DNA of 64,000 bases from Morinoia aosen (taxonomy: Eukaryota > Arthropoda > Malacostraca > Amphipoda > Talitridae). Position numbers and translations under genes: made by a program. Of this stretch, positions 44,424 through 54,924 are shown piece after piece. Numbering within the stretch: position 1 is the stretch's first letter; each line of letters starts with the position of its first letter. The stretch spans positions 32,901,891 through 32,965,890 of the forward strand of contig CM059573.1 in NCBI GenBank assembly GCA_030386875.1. The letters are read 5' to 3'. The notes below the pieces were generated by a model. It was given only the letters and a program-made list of their open reading frames with translations. It had not been told where the DNA came from and searched no databases.

Positions 44424-45721
44424 AAGGGTGGGGCAGAAAAACCTATCCGATTTCAAAACGTTATAAAATTGAAACGACTGAAGTTGTCAAAAAATTTTTT
44501 TTATTAGCATATCGCAAATTTTATGCCATTTTTAAATTTAAGTTTTGAAAAGCACATCACTCAAATGTCGTACTTGGGAGCGGATACACTGATTTAGGCG
44601 CTCGCGGTAGCTTTCCATGACTTTCACCGTCATTTCCACAGGAATTTCTTCAATTGCCCGAGCAATTTCCCTTCGTAAAGCAAGAAGGGTCCTTGGTCGA
44701 TGCTGGTAAACCTTCGATTTGAGGTAACCCCAAAGGAAGAAGTCACATGGAGTGAGATCCGGTGAGCGCGGCGGCCAGCCAAGATCACCTCTCAGGGAAA
44801 TGAGGCGACCGGGAAACAGTTCCCTGAGAATGTCCATTGATCGTCGCGATGTGTGGGCGGTTGCACCATCCTGTTGAAACCACACATTTTCCACGCTATT
44901 TTCTTCCATTTTGGGTCTAAGAAAATTTTCCAGCATGAAACAATAGCGCTCGCTGTTGACCGTTACGGTTTGCCCATTTTCTTCAAAAAAGTAAGGCCCC
45001 CAGACGCCTAGGCGGGAAAGAGCACACCACACAGTCACTTTTGGGCTATGGAGGGGTTCCTGATGGATTTCTCGAGGATTTTCGTCACTCCAATATCGAA
45101 AATTCTGCCTGTTAACGGCACCACAAAGGTGAAAATGGGCTTCGTCCGTCAAGAGCACAACATCGTCGTTTGGGAGTTCTCGGAGATCGCGACACAGGTT
45201 CGTACGGGTTTCAAAATCCCTTTCACTTAATTCCTGTGCAACAACCATTTTGTAGGGATGCATTTTGAGGTCCCGGTGCAAAATGCGCCGAATACTGCGG
45301 TTGGAAATCGCCAAAGCGAGCGAATGTTTTCGCGCCGAACGACGCGGGGAACGTTCAATCGCGGCTCTCACATTGGCCACGTTTTCAGGTCCTGTTGCTG
45401 TCCTGGGACGTCCAGGCGACTTCTTTTTCAATGCTGAACTCGTCTGTCTAAAATTTGACACCCACACTTTAATCGTAGCGTGATGTGGAACAGGATCATG
45501 ACGCCCGAGTCCGAAATGAATTCGAAAAGCACGTTGTGTAGCAATTATCGAACCGCCGCATTCGATAAACCGCTCAATAACAAAAGCACGATGTTCACCA
45601 GACCAAGGCATGTTGACTACTGACAAATGGCATAAAACCGGCTTTCTAACGGTTTTTACCCCACTACTCTACCTGCTCCCTCTTCTGAGAAAAAGGGATT
45701 TGAAATCGGATAGGTTTTTCT
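44424..45721 (-). mobile_element. DD41D mariner transposon (rosa-like)
   Basis: An intact transposase frame lies between 23-bp perfect inverted repeats AGAAAAACCTATCCGATT.. (44435-44457; 45699-45721). The right repeat is followed at once by TA (45722-45723). On the left a TA lies 12 bp further out (44422-44423), so either the right terminus lost about 11 bp or the left gained it. TA is the usual mariner target. The clean repeats and open frame suggest it is the youngest insertion in the window. Confidence 0.8.
44538..45611 (-). CDS. DD41D Tc1/mariner transposase, intact 357 aa
   Basis: Start chosen at the ATG at 45611-45609 (MPWSGEHRAFVIERF); the frame is open five codons further. Residues 1-60 form a DUF4817-type helix-turn-helix, and SPGRPRTATG is the basic linker. 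A second helical region (SPRRSARK to RIL..DL) precedes the catalytic domain. Catalytic aspartates: D156 in LLTDEAHF, D248 in WFQQDGATAHTS and D290 in SPDLTPCDFFLWGYLKSK. 41 residues separate D248 and D290, the spacing of the DD41D (rosa-like) clade. The enzyme would cut at the terminal repeats and insert at TA. No frameshift or stop, and length is normal for the family. Its promoter is not visible; TIRs flank it by about 80 bp on each side. Confidence 0.9.
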   Translation of the reverse strand: MPWSGEHRAFVIERFIECGGSIIATQRAFRIHFGLGRHDPVPHHATIKVWVSNFRQTSSALKKKSPGRPRTATGPENVANVRAAIERSPRRSARKHSLALAISNRSIRRILHRDLKMHPYKMVVAQELSERDFETRTNLCRDLRELPNDDVVLLTDEAHFHLCGAVNRQNFRYWSDENPREIHQEPLHSPKVTVWCALSRLGVWGPYFFEENGQTVTVNSERYCFMLENFLRPKMEENSVENVWFQQDGATAHTSRRSMDILRELFPGRLISLRGDLGWPPRSPDLTPCDFFLWGYLKSKVYQHRPRTLLALRREIARAIEEIPVEMTVKVMESYRERLNQCIRSQVRHLSDVLFKT

Positions 45722-45722
45722 T

Positions 45723-48218
45723 AAGAACGGGCCTTTTCCTAAAATGAAAGATAAACACATGCAATCACAGAATTCTAACGTAAATACGGGAATTGTTTGG
45801 GCTGAGTCTGCTCTTCAGACGGGTGTTGGAAATGAGGCAATTTTGCCAACTTTCACTTGCTCTGTTCTAAATCGCAGAATGAGAGCGTTGAAGGACTCTG
45901 GATGCCAACCTCATTTCATTGTCGAGTCCGTTGCAGAGCAGCTTAATTTGCCTATCCTTGACCATAATTATTCAGTAACCGTAAATGGGTTCAACGAAGC
46001 TAAACAATACCTGACAAAACTAGTTTCAGTGCCATTGTACTTCGGAAATAAAGTTCATACTTTAAAAGCGATTTGTGTTCCAAGCATCAAAACTAAACTC
46101 CAGCTGCCTGGATTACAACAGGTAGTAAATGAATTTAAACGAAAAGGGTACGATTTGGCAGATAAGACTCTAGGGGACAGCGACGAAGTTTCCAACATTG
46201 ATTTAATACTGGGTTTTAATGACTCTGACGTCCTACTAGAGGAACAAATTAGCTTCGGGTCCCCCGATGTCTCGGTTATTTCCAATACTGCAGCCGGTAT
46301 TCTCTTGTACGGCAGCTTGGATCGCTTAAAAGATAATCTTTCCCAACTGCCATCGGGACCTTTGCCTCCGCCTCAGTTGTCGACTGGTACGCACTTTCCT
46401 CACTGTGGGGAGAAAAATGAACATCTTGAGTTAGATGGAATTTCTCTTCGTGGAAATATCTCGCTAGAAGCAAATGTTTCAGTCATAGACTGTAGGGGTA
46501 AAGTCAACGAAGTAGACCTTCAACAAGCTACAGGGGAGATGCTCAGAATTCAGTGCGACCTATCTTTGCATTATGACGGTGAAACTTACAAAGAGGACAC
46601 GACTGAGACTAATGACAAAATTGTTAAATACGTTTTGGACAATACCTATCGTAGTTCTGATGGAAGATTGTTTATGCCGCTTACTTGGAGGGAAGACATT
46701 TCTCAGTTTCTAGGAAGCAATTATAAATTATCAAAGCAAATCCTTTTAAGTCTAAAACAAAAATCAAGCGATAAATTAGAAATGATGAACGATTGCGTAC
46801 TAGAATGGGAAAAGGCTGGAGTGGTAGAACGAGTACCAAACTTACCTTTGTTTTTGGGGGAACATCCTTCGCACAGTTTTCTTCCCCATATGGGTGTATT
46901 TCGGTTGGATCGGGAAACCACGAAGTGTCGAATAGTGTTCCTTTCGAACTTGGGTGAGCGCAGCAGCTCCTCGGAACAGGTTAGCGTGAGCCATAACCAG
47001 GCCATCCATCCAGGGCCAAACCTGAATCAGAAATTGACCACTGCCATCACTCATTTGAGGTTTGGCGAGAAACTAATTGGCTTCGATTTAAAGAAGGCCT
47101 TTCTTCAGATCGCGCTCAACGAAAATGATTCAAATAGGTTATTGTTTTTGTGGTTCAAAGATGTCAAACGGAGGGATTTCTCTGTGGTAGCGTATCGGAA
47201 CTTGCGGCTTAGTTTTGGTCTCCGGTGTAGCCCTTCTATTCTCATGTTGGCATTATACAAAATCTTATGTATTGACACTGTTGGGGATTCGGAGGAGCTC
47301 CGAACGATTAAACGCAAACTGTATGCCTTGATTTACATGGATAATGGGGCATTTACCGGGTCACCTAAGGAAGTCGAAGTTGCGTACCAATGTCTTGATA
47401 AAATCTTCAATCCTTATTGCTTTGAGGTGCAACAACTAATAACAAATGATCAAACTCTACAGGACAAAATAGACAGCGACCACAGTGGAACTACTCCTGA
47501 CGAAGTGAAACTGCTGGGTCTTACCTGGAATAGAAAAAAAGACACTTTATCCGCCAGGAAAATTACGTTGAACGAAAATGCACGCACGAAACGCGAAATT
47601 CTTCAAACTATCGCCAGCCAATACGACCTCTTCAATTTTCAAGGCCCTTGCCTCAACAGGGCGAGGTTGTTCTTACATCAATTACAGGTCGACAAAGAAC
47701 TAACCTGGGACTCCATTCTCGATGATCGTCAGAAGGAGTGGCGAAACCTCGCTCGGCAGGCCAACAAGGGGTCACCAATTGAAGTCGACCGATTTGTGGG
47801 CAATCGGACGGACGAATACGAGCTCATCGCGTTCACTGACGCCAGCAAGAGGATCTACGCGGCAGTGGTGTATCTGAGGAACTTAACCACTAGTAGCATT
47901 CATTTTGTAATGGCCAGCAACAGGTTAGTGAATAAACAATTGGAGCTCAAAACTATTCCCACTTTAGAGCTACAAGCCATCACGTTGGGAGTGGAAATGC
48001 TGTCTGACTTGAAGGAGGAACTTTCTGGTCCTTCATGCGTAGTCCCAATTAACATAGTTGGGCTACGCTTGTTCACCGACAGCTCCATTCCTCTGCACTG
48101 GCTAATTTCACAAACTCAAAAATTTAACAAAATGCAGAAATTATCTGTATTCACGCAGAACCGATTGAACTTCATTGAACGACAGAGTCAGAAATTTCCA
48201 GTTAATTCGATTTTGTAG
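45723..48218 (+). pseudogene. BEL/Pao pol: protease, reverse transcriptase, RNase H
   Basis: Open from 45723 (first ATG 45744); residues numbered from that ATG. Aspartic protease with D51-S-G-C; RT with VFRLDRE, FDLKKAFLQIAL (D448) and the palm motif Y531-M-D-N where BEL elements have Y.DD; RNase H with FTDAS (D699) and a later FTDSS. In the element these process the polyprotein and make cDNA in the particle. The Asn at the second catalytic position should abolish polymerisation. The frame ends at TAG 48216-48218 by a one-base shift; the continuing frame is open from 48215. Otherwise free of stops for 824 codons. Confidence 0.9.
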
Positions 48219-49759
48219 CGACTAACGATAATCCTGCTGATTGCATTTCAAGATGTCTAAGTTTTCCCCAGCTTAGTAAAAGTTGTTATCTGGAAGGGCC
48301 GGAGTTCTTGAGGGATCCTCAGAGAGTTCCGTCTGATCTCTCAATAACCGTGCCTAACCTGCCTCTCGAAGGTAATTCTTGCATAGAATACCAAGCGTCT
48401 ATTACTAGCCAGCCTTCAGAACTTCTTGCTTCGGACAGGTTTAGTAGCCTGGCTAAGCTGGTGAAGGTCTATCAATTGGTTTTGACTTTCATAGACAAGT
48501 TGAAGACAAAGGTCAAAGTCAGTAATCCAAACAAATTTTCTCATATTCAAAATATCAATGATGACTGTAAGCTCTACAAAAAGGCCCTTGAGCTAGTTGT
48601 TGGGGCTGACCAGAGGAAATTCTTCCCAGAGCTGTTTGTTTTTTTCAAATCAGGCAACTGGAAGCTGAAAGAAATACCTCCTCTGGTCTCTAAACTTAAT
48701 GTCTTTCTTGACAGTACTGATGGCTTGCTCAAGGTCAAGAGCAAGTTTGACAGATGGAAAAATGACAAGCAATTCGCCTTCCCAATTCTGTTGGCAAAGG
48801 ACAGCCCGTTAACAACTATGATCATTAGAGATGCGCACGAACGTTTGGCACATGCGGGCTGCTACACTATTCTATCTCATCTTCGAAAGCAATTTTTTAC
48901 GACTCATTTTTTTTCTATTGTCAAACAAATACTCAAGAGTTGCATAATCTGCAGGCGATTAAATGCTCGACCTGTAAAAATAAACCAGAGTTCTTACCGT
49001 AGTTTCCGAGCCGAGCCGCCATCCGTGCCATTCCGCTTTGTTTTTCTCGATTACTTGGGACCATTCGTAGTTAGGCAAAATGACTCGAAAGAAAAATTGT
49101 GGCTTCTCTGCGTCACTTGCCTTTGGAGCCGGTCCATTAATTTGATCATCTGTCCTGACATGACCGTGGGAAGCTTTCTAAGAGCCCTACAAATTCATGT
49201 ATATCAGGAAGGATTACCCAACTTGGTTTTCTCCGACTTGGGGTCTCAAATTACGGCTGGGGCAGACATAATTAGGAATTTCCTAGATAACTGCGATACT
49301 CACGCCTACCTCGCTGAAAACGGAGTGGGTAAATTCAAATTTGAACATTACTTTAAAGGGAACAGTTCTCTGGGCTCTTTAGTTGAAATTTGTGTAAAGT
49401 TCGTCAAGAGGTTAATTTTCGGGTCAATCCGTAATAAAATATTGTTGTACCGTGATTTTGAATTGTTAGTACAGCAAATTATCCACATAGTCAACAAGAG
49501 GCCAATTGCTTTCAAAGAAGCTCTGCGGGACGAAGACTGTTCTTCCGCTCCAGCTGTTATTACGCCGGAGCTGCTGTGCAAAGGTAGGGATTTGCTATCT
49601 TTGAACTTGTTTCCAGCATTACAACCTGACCCAGACGCTGATCCTGATTGGAATAAGAAGTTGGGATCAGAGGATGCACTAAGAAAGCAATTTGCCAAAC
49701 TACGTAAAGTAAGAACAGACCTAATTAAAATTTACACGACGAATTTCACCAAACACTAA
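48215..49759 (+). pseudogene. BEL/Pao integrase
   Basis: Same polyprotein, next frame, open through 1.5 kb. HHCC zinc finger: HERLAHAG...H...C..C (about 48835-48965). Catalytic core: FLDYLGPFV (D at 49049), FSDLGSQ (D at 49235) and SLVEICVKF (E at 49385), that is D-61-D-49-E. In relatives the second motif is usually SDNGTNF, so the neighbourhood is altered although the three acids remain. Integrase inserts the cDNA in the host genome. The frame ends by another one-base shift near 49740; the next frame carries the C-terminal domain. Confidence 0.9.
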
Positions 49760-50136
49760 TCCAGCAGGCTGCCAATGCCCAACAACGGTATAAACCGGTT
49801 CCTCACCGACTCCTAAGCGTCGGAGATATCATTTTGCTCAAAGACCCAATGCTCAAGTCCAGCCATTTTCCGATGGCGGTGGTTACAAAAGCCATCTACA
49901 ACGAGCTGGGTGAAGTCACTAACGTTGTCGAAAAGAAAGGGAACACGGGAGAGTCGGTGAAGAGACATGTCACTTCAGTAATTCCTCTTTTCACTCCTAA
50001 TAGAACGGACTCTTCTTTTGACTGTACAACGTCTGCAGATTCCGATTCTCACCATAAACTCGGACGACCACAAAGGTTTGCTGCAGTACGTGGCGAAAAG
50101 AAAACAAGGGACCTGCAAAAGGCGGGCCTGGTTTGA
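49742..50136 (+). pseudogene. BEL/Pao polyprotein C-terminus (DUF5641)
   Basis: QQRYKPVPHRLLSVGDIILL, then SSHFPMAVVTKAI and RHVTSVIPLF match DUF5641, the usual end of BEL integrases (WRQA..GR...). It ends HKLGRPQRFAAVR...LV, close to the (R)P.R.AA tail of BEL proteins. Stop at 50136. It follows the integrase after the frameshift near 49740. Confidence 0.8.
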
Positions 50137-50489
50137 TAATTTGTTGAACAACTTTCTCGGCCAATTGTTGGTTTGCTGGGTTGTAGTTGTTCCTTTATTG
50201 TTCTTTGTCGATGTGGGTTAAGATTAAGGATTTGAGAAGAGATCGTTCCTCGTTCGAAAAAGTTCGGGTTGAGGTTGACGGTCTTATCTTTGTTTCTCAG
50301 GTTAGTTATTGTACTAAGTAGATTAGTATCCTTATATAAACTTACATGTAGAATAAGGAACTTAATCGTAGTTAAGTAATTAATGTGGGGATTGTTAAGA
50401 CATGTAAGACTTAGTTAGAATTCTGTTTAGAATCTAATTCGGATTTTTCGCAAAGTGTTTCCAAGAAATCCGAATCCCCGTGGCCGCAT
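50137..50489 (+). other. BEL untranslated region before the 3' LTR
   Basis: 350 bp without a domain. No env-like gene and no clear polypurine tract; the bases before the LTR read CCGTGGCCGCAT, so the plus-strand primer site is uncertain. Confidence 0.5.
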
Positions 50490-51727
50490 TGTAGAAAATT
50501 CCTTATTTATTTAATGAATTTTGATAATAAAAATCACAGGGAAATTAAATTTTATTTATTCGTCACTGCATTCTATCGATTCCATAAATTGTGATGTTTA
50601 TTGCGCTCTATCATTGTGTTCCATTCATTACAAATTCTTGAGCTACAGAATGGAACGCAAGCTGTGAACGGCGGCGATGGAAGAGGAAGGAGGGGTCGCT
50701 ATTATTTTCTGGTTCCTGAGGAAAGCGATGCTGATCTTGCTGCTCGTGCTTCACTAGGACTGTGATGAAGTCCCTACACTGCTGTAGTTTCGAGGCAGTG
50801 CTTTGCCGGGGGATCGGCAATAGCTCATCGTGGTGCTCTTCATCGGTCGTTCATCGTGGTGCTCTTCATCGTAGCTGATCAATGGTTTCATTGTGGTGAT
50901 CATCGTAATTTTCTATTTTCTTCTTCTTCATGAAATTTGATTGATGCAAGCCAAGATTCATTAATTATGGCCGCAATAACCGAGTAGACTGTGGCGGCCG
51001 ACGCCCGTGAGACTGGGACATCATGGATAACAGCAGACGCCTCACCCTGGGAGTTTCATTGGACCCAAGACGAAGGCCCTTCTCCGATACTAACGCCGTA
51101 AGTCACACATTTATGTCGTCGTGTGAATGTCAGTGACGAGGTTTTTCAGAGACATGGGGTTAGCTGCACAGCCTGCAGAAAAATAAAGATGAGAAGCTTG
51201 GACAAACCCAGCTTAAAGTAACTGATAATTGATAGTAACTGATAATTGATAGTAACTGATAATTGATAGCAACTGATAATTGATAGCAACTGATAATTGA
51301 TAGTAACTGATAATTGATAGTAACTGATAATTGATAGTAACTGATAATTGATAGTAATTGACTTCGGTTAGTTCGTTCTAAAATAGGTTAAAGATAGGTA
51401 TCTCCTAACCTTTTGCCTGATCGCAGCATTCTTCGTAATTTAGTAGTAACGAGTACGGTTTTCGTGTTCAACAGATGGTTACTTGCTTCTCATTGAACGA
51501 GTCCTTGGCGGGTAGACGGAAGGTGACGCGACGTTGTCCCCGTCACTCTCTACGGGGCGACAGTCCATCCGTTTCATCGACTTTTATTATTTATTTACCT
51601 GGTCGAAATGTGTGTTTATTCATCTTTAGTAATTGTTCTCGATCAATTGCTGCATCCAAACTTACGATGCGAGATAATAAACCAATTCCATCTCCTGTTT
51701 TGTCATTACCCGCCATACGTGATTTTC
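50490..51727 (+). repeat. BEL/Pao 3' LTR
   Basis: About 1,238 bp, near-identical to the 5' LTR. Differences seen: one fewer 17-bp minisatellite unit (8 units, 51219-51354), a shorter CATCGTGGTGCTCTT cluster and a few substitutions. The high similarity implies recent insertion compared with the relics around it, even though the polyprotein is broken. It is followed at 51728 by the other half of TTAA element A'. Confidence 0.9.
51219..51354 (+). repeat. 17-bp minisatellite, 8 units (3' LTR)
   Basis: Eight units of (T/C)AACTGATAATTGATAG; see the 5' LTR for the nine-unit allele. Confidence 0.95.
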
Positions 51728-52292
51728 CTGAAATGTTTCTAACAAAGTTATGGTCTGTTATTTTGTATTTGAATATTTTTTTATTTATGCGATATTTTAC
51801 CACAATATATAAAGTGGAACAAATTTTTGGTTTGAACTATGATAAAAAAAATTAAAATGTACAAATTGGAAAAATAAGACTTTCTTTTTGTTAGAAATGT
51901 TCCAAGGATTCTAAAACTGTGTTTGTTTTCTTCCTAACATATAAACTCAATGACTTCTATCCTTACGAATTTTGAAAATAAGTGACGTCACGGTACAGGC
52001 CGAATACAAAATTTTTGTTGAAGTGTAATATAATGGAAAATTTATGGAATTGAATGCTGATTTCAATTTTATTTCAATAATCTCCATGCATAACTTCATA
52101 TTCACACTGTGAATTGTAATTTCCATGAAAAAAAAATTTCATTACACTTATGAAAATTTTTATCTTCAGTCTGATTCTTATGAAATTTGACTATATTATG
52201 TAACTTAAAAAAAACAATTTCATCTATACATTTTTTTGATTAAGGTCTTAATTTTTGAAAAAAATTTACATACTTGTTTTTAGTCCATTGGT
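51728..52292 (-). mobile_element. TTAA element A', right half, truncated
   Basis: Matches the reverse complement of element A from about 7185 back to about 6600: ATGTTTCTAACAAAGTTAT near its start, the AAGTGAC..(C/A)GGT/TAGGCC block near 51983, and TTTTAGTCCA.TGGTA at the end. The match stops at about 52292 without reaching a TTAA end. Confidence 0.75.
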
Positions 52293-52615
52293 AATCGTCT
52301 TTACAGTTCAATTGCGATTTCGGTCTCCAATAACTTTACAGGACAAACTTCTTCTCTTCCTAGCCAAGTTGATTTCCTGTCATACTGTAGTGAATGAATG
52401 AAACACATGCAATTAAAAACAGACAGCACGTTAACGACAGTTGAAGTGGGACTATATTTTCTTTCAGACAACCAGTACAGAAAAGGGGGGCAATTCTCTT
52501 TATTCAAGCAATGTTTTCACCATCTTGCTAGCCATACCCAGAAAGTTAAAGGTATACTCAAAAAATACCTGTTTTAGACAAATGTCAATAGTTTGCCGAA
52601 GAGGGATATATGTAG
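52293..52615. other. No recognisable feature
   Basis: Anonymous sequence between the TTAA half-element and the PLE relic. Confidence 0.45.
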
Positions 52616-53300
52616 AAAGTTATTTTACATGAAATGAAGCCATGGTCAAATCTTTAACGTTAGCAATGTTTCTAGTATTTTCATTAAATTTGAAAGCATT
52701 ATCAACTGTAAACGGATTAGTAGTTATTTCACTAACAACTGGTGCAAGAAGTACATTCAATTTGTAACTGGGAGTATCATAAGCGAATACGATCAGCCTT
52801 AATTGAATTATTGATGAAAAATCGGGCTTGCATATTTTTGGTAGACCATACAGCACCGTAGGAGAAGAGCTGGACACTTGAAAGTTAGAGAAATTGTTCA
52901 ATTTTGAGGTTGTTGATTTTTTAGCCAACGTAAAAAATTATTTATTCCATCTTCAACTTGTTGGACTATTTTATTTACTGACTCTGTAATCTCGGCAAAT
53001 TTCGGAGCATCAGATATTAATAATACAACTACACCGTTACGTTTATCGGGTTTGCAAATTATCAACTGCTTGTTAGCTGATAGTGACTTCAGGAGCGATA
53101 TGCATTCCATTTTGCGAACACAAAGAAAATTTTTGATGAAACTCACAGTAAAGCCATAATAATGCTTATGAGCTAATGTCTTCAAATTGTCCATAAATTC
53201 TGTATTATTGGCACACTCTTCATTTTTAAGTGCAACAGCTAACTTCTCAATAGCTAAAATGTACAAAAAAAGTTCAGTTTGGGAATCGGGAAGCGGCAGT
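52616..53300 (-). pseudogene. PLE reverse transcriptase, N-terminal half (minus)
   Basis: Minus-strand frames give ECISLLKSLSANKQLIICKPDKRNG (about 53110-53035; the PLE ..L...K...I.+.DKG pattern), VEDGINNFLRWLKN, then VLYGLPKICKPDF and LRLI (about 52860-52800) and TNPFTVDNAFKF (about 52710). It stops near MASFHV, just before the FTNVP motif of RT. Frameshifted. It is closer to the 5-8 kb PLEs than to the 23 kb one. Confidence 0.75.
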
Positions 53301-53479
53301 CTAGACCAAATGCTATAAGAATTTTCACTCTGGCTGAACCGAACTGAGTTTGTAAACTAGCTTATACTGATTACTAGGTTTGAATTCCACTGTGTATACT
53401 CAAACTATTCAGTTTCATTAAATGAGTTAGTGTAATGCGATAACAACAATGGTAAAAATAAAACATGTGCGAACACCAT

Positions 53480-54030
53480 CGATATGTGAGCCTCATTAGT
53501 GCACTCTTATGTTGTGTGAAGTGCACATCGTTGTACGTAGGCACGACGTCACGAAATTTCTGTATCAGAGTGGTAAAGCATCGGGATAGAAGCTTCCGCG
53601 GTGGGATTCAATTAGCACGCCTATCGCATTCTGCAGTGCAAAATCATGCCGAAAAATGCAATATACCTACATCTCCACCAAATTTCAAAAATGTAGACTC
53701 TGCTTCAATCCCGTATGACATCAGGATTATACAGTCTTCTCATATTTTCGAACAGAATCATGATGTGAACAATATACCCTTTGTAACCTTTGCGGATAGT
53801 AAATGGATAGAAATCTTCATTACCTGCTCAATTTTATTTTTTATAAATGTTTTGTGCATTTTTATTTTTTCTTATTTGACATACTTTGTTTTTCTGCTCA
53901 CAATATATTTTATTACTAACTATTCATTGTATACTGATCTTTTGTTTCAGAGACCTAATGATTTGTTTTTGAAATGATGATAGAGCTGGACTCTGAAACG
54001 TTTTCGTTGTAAAGATGACTGATTTCCCCG
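53480..54030 (+). pseudogene. PLE GIY-YIG endonuclease and 3' end (plus)
   Basis: CCVKCTSLYVGTTSRNFCIR (about 53515-53570), then VVKHRDRSF and SAVQNHAEKC (53630-53665) form the GIY-YIG core with the arginine, histidine and cysteine ligands of PLE endonucleases. NFKNVD..S..YDIRIIQSSHIFEQ (53685-53755) corresponds to the FKIL...LRILESLYI stretch of relatives. The 3' untranslated part has GAGCTGGACTCTGAAACGTTT, like the 8.5 kb PLE. The RT palm is missing. With the minus fragment at 52.6-53.3 kb it makes an element with an inverted 5' part. Confidence 0.75.
53975..54020 (+). ncRNA. Hammerhead-like motif, PLE 3' region
   Basis: (A)TGATGA at 53974-53980, AGAG/CTCT stem II (53982-53985 with 53991-53994) and GAAAC (53995-53999), then ACG/CGT around a TTTT loop. 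Best stem II of the three PLE ends. The first core base is A instead of C, which would impair an active hammerhead. Confidence 0.35.
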
Positions 54031-54094
54031 TAATTTTTTTTTTAATTTCAAGTTTCTGAATCGGAGAGTTGGGTATGAGGTTTATGCAACAAGA

Positions 54095-54250
54095 TAACCG
54101 TCAAAGAAGAAAATAATGCATGGTAAAAAACAGGACAGCAATGAACCAGCAGAAAAAAATATTGTCCGCAACAAATAAAAAAACATTCGATTCCATAGCT
54201 AGGGGCTTCATATCGTCCTCCTCGGAGAGTTACGTATTCCGAAGCCCAGT
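54095..54250 (-). repeat. R1 repeat fragment (minus)
   Basis: Minus strand: GGTTCATTGCTGTCCTGTTTTTTACC, then ATTTTCTTCTTTGACGG.TATCTTG, matching the middle of R1, and CTAGCTATGG upstream near 54205. It lies directly downstream of the PLE 3' end. Termini are not defined. Confidence 0.5.
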
Positions 54251-54920
54251 AAAGTTTTCAGGGAGGTTTTTGGGTTGTTAGGTTGAACCGAGTGATATAC
54301 TGAAAGTGCCGTATGTCATTATACATTCGTATCGCACTTTTTTAGTGAATTTGATCGTATAATCTATGAGTTTTCAAGATTAGCCTATTTTTTAAATTAT
54401 GACTGATCTATGACAATTTTGATGATTTTTTAATTCTATTTTTTCTTCAATTCATCTCTGTTTGTGTTTTGTTCGCCTAAATTAATCATACCAGTTGAGC
54501 TTTAGATACTGTCATAGTGGTTTCCGATTTTCATCTCCCCGTTGCACTGTGGGGGTATTGGTCATAAAGCGGGTACCCTAACCTCCTTGTCCGTCCACGT
54601 TATTGCGCTCATTATCGATCAATGAGTTATCGAACTTATGAGCTATTACAAGAGAAGGTACATGATTGTCACACTCCAAAAGGGCCTCGGAAAATTATCT
54701 TAAGAAGTTGGTCTTCTTAGCTGAGCCCTCCCAGAATGCACTTCAACAAATTCTCGTGTGAATATCAGGCCTGGGAAAACGACTCTCACGGTAGTTAGTA
54801 GTTGGAACATAGCACAAGATGGCGGGAGATGAATATCCATCATCGAATTACACCATGGAGTATGGAACAATATCTCTATTATAAAAGTATCTGACTATGG
54901 AATTTTGTTTATTTGCGCGT
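54251..54920. other. No supported gene
   Basis: Anonymous A/T-rich DNA. Confidence 0.45.
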
Positions 54921-54924
54921 GATA

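Noticed and set aside
50137-50489. Possible third gene (env-like) between integrase and the 3' LTR
   Set aside because: Only 350 bp, with no signal peptide, membrane segment or long frame.
30596-51735. Target-site duplication of the BEL element
   Set aside because: Bases flanking the two LTRs (GTTTTGGT and CTGAAATG) do not match; comparison with the empty site in element A suggests a few bases are missing, so no duplication is claimed.
51991-52010. TGACGTCA near 51985 and near 62088 as further P-element ends
   Set aside because: Single octamers without the second copy, the 22-bp terminus or the CCGGCTATTG context; the first lies in TTAA element A' sequence.
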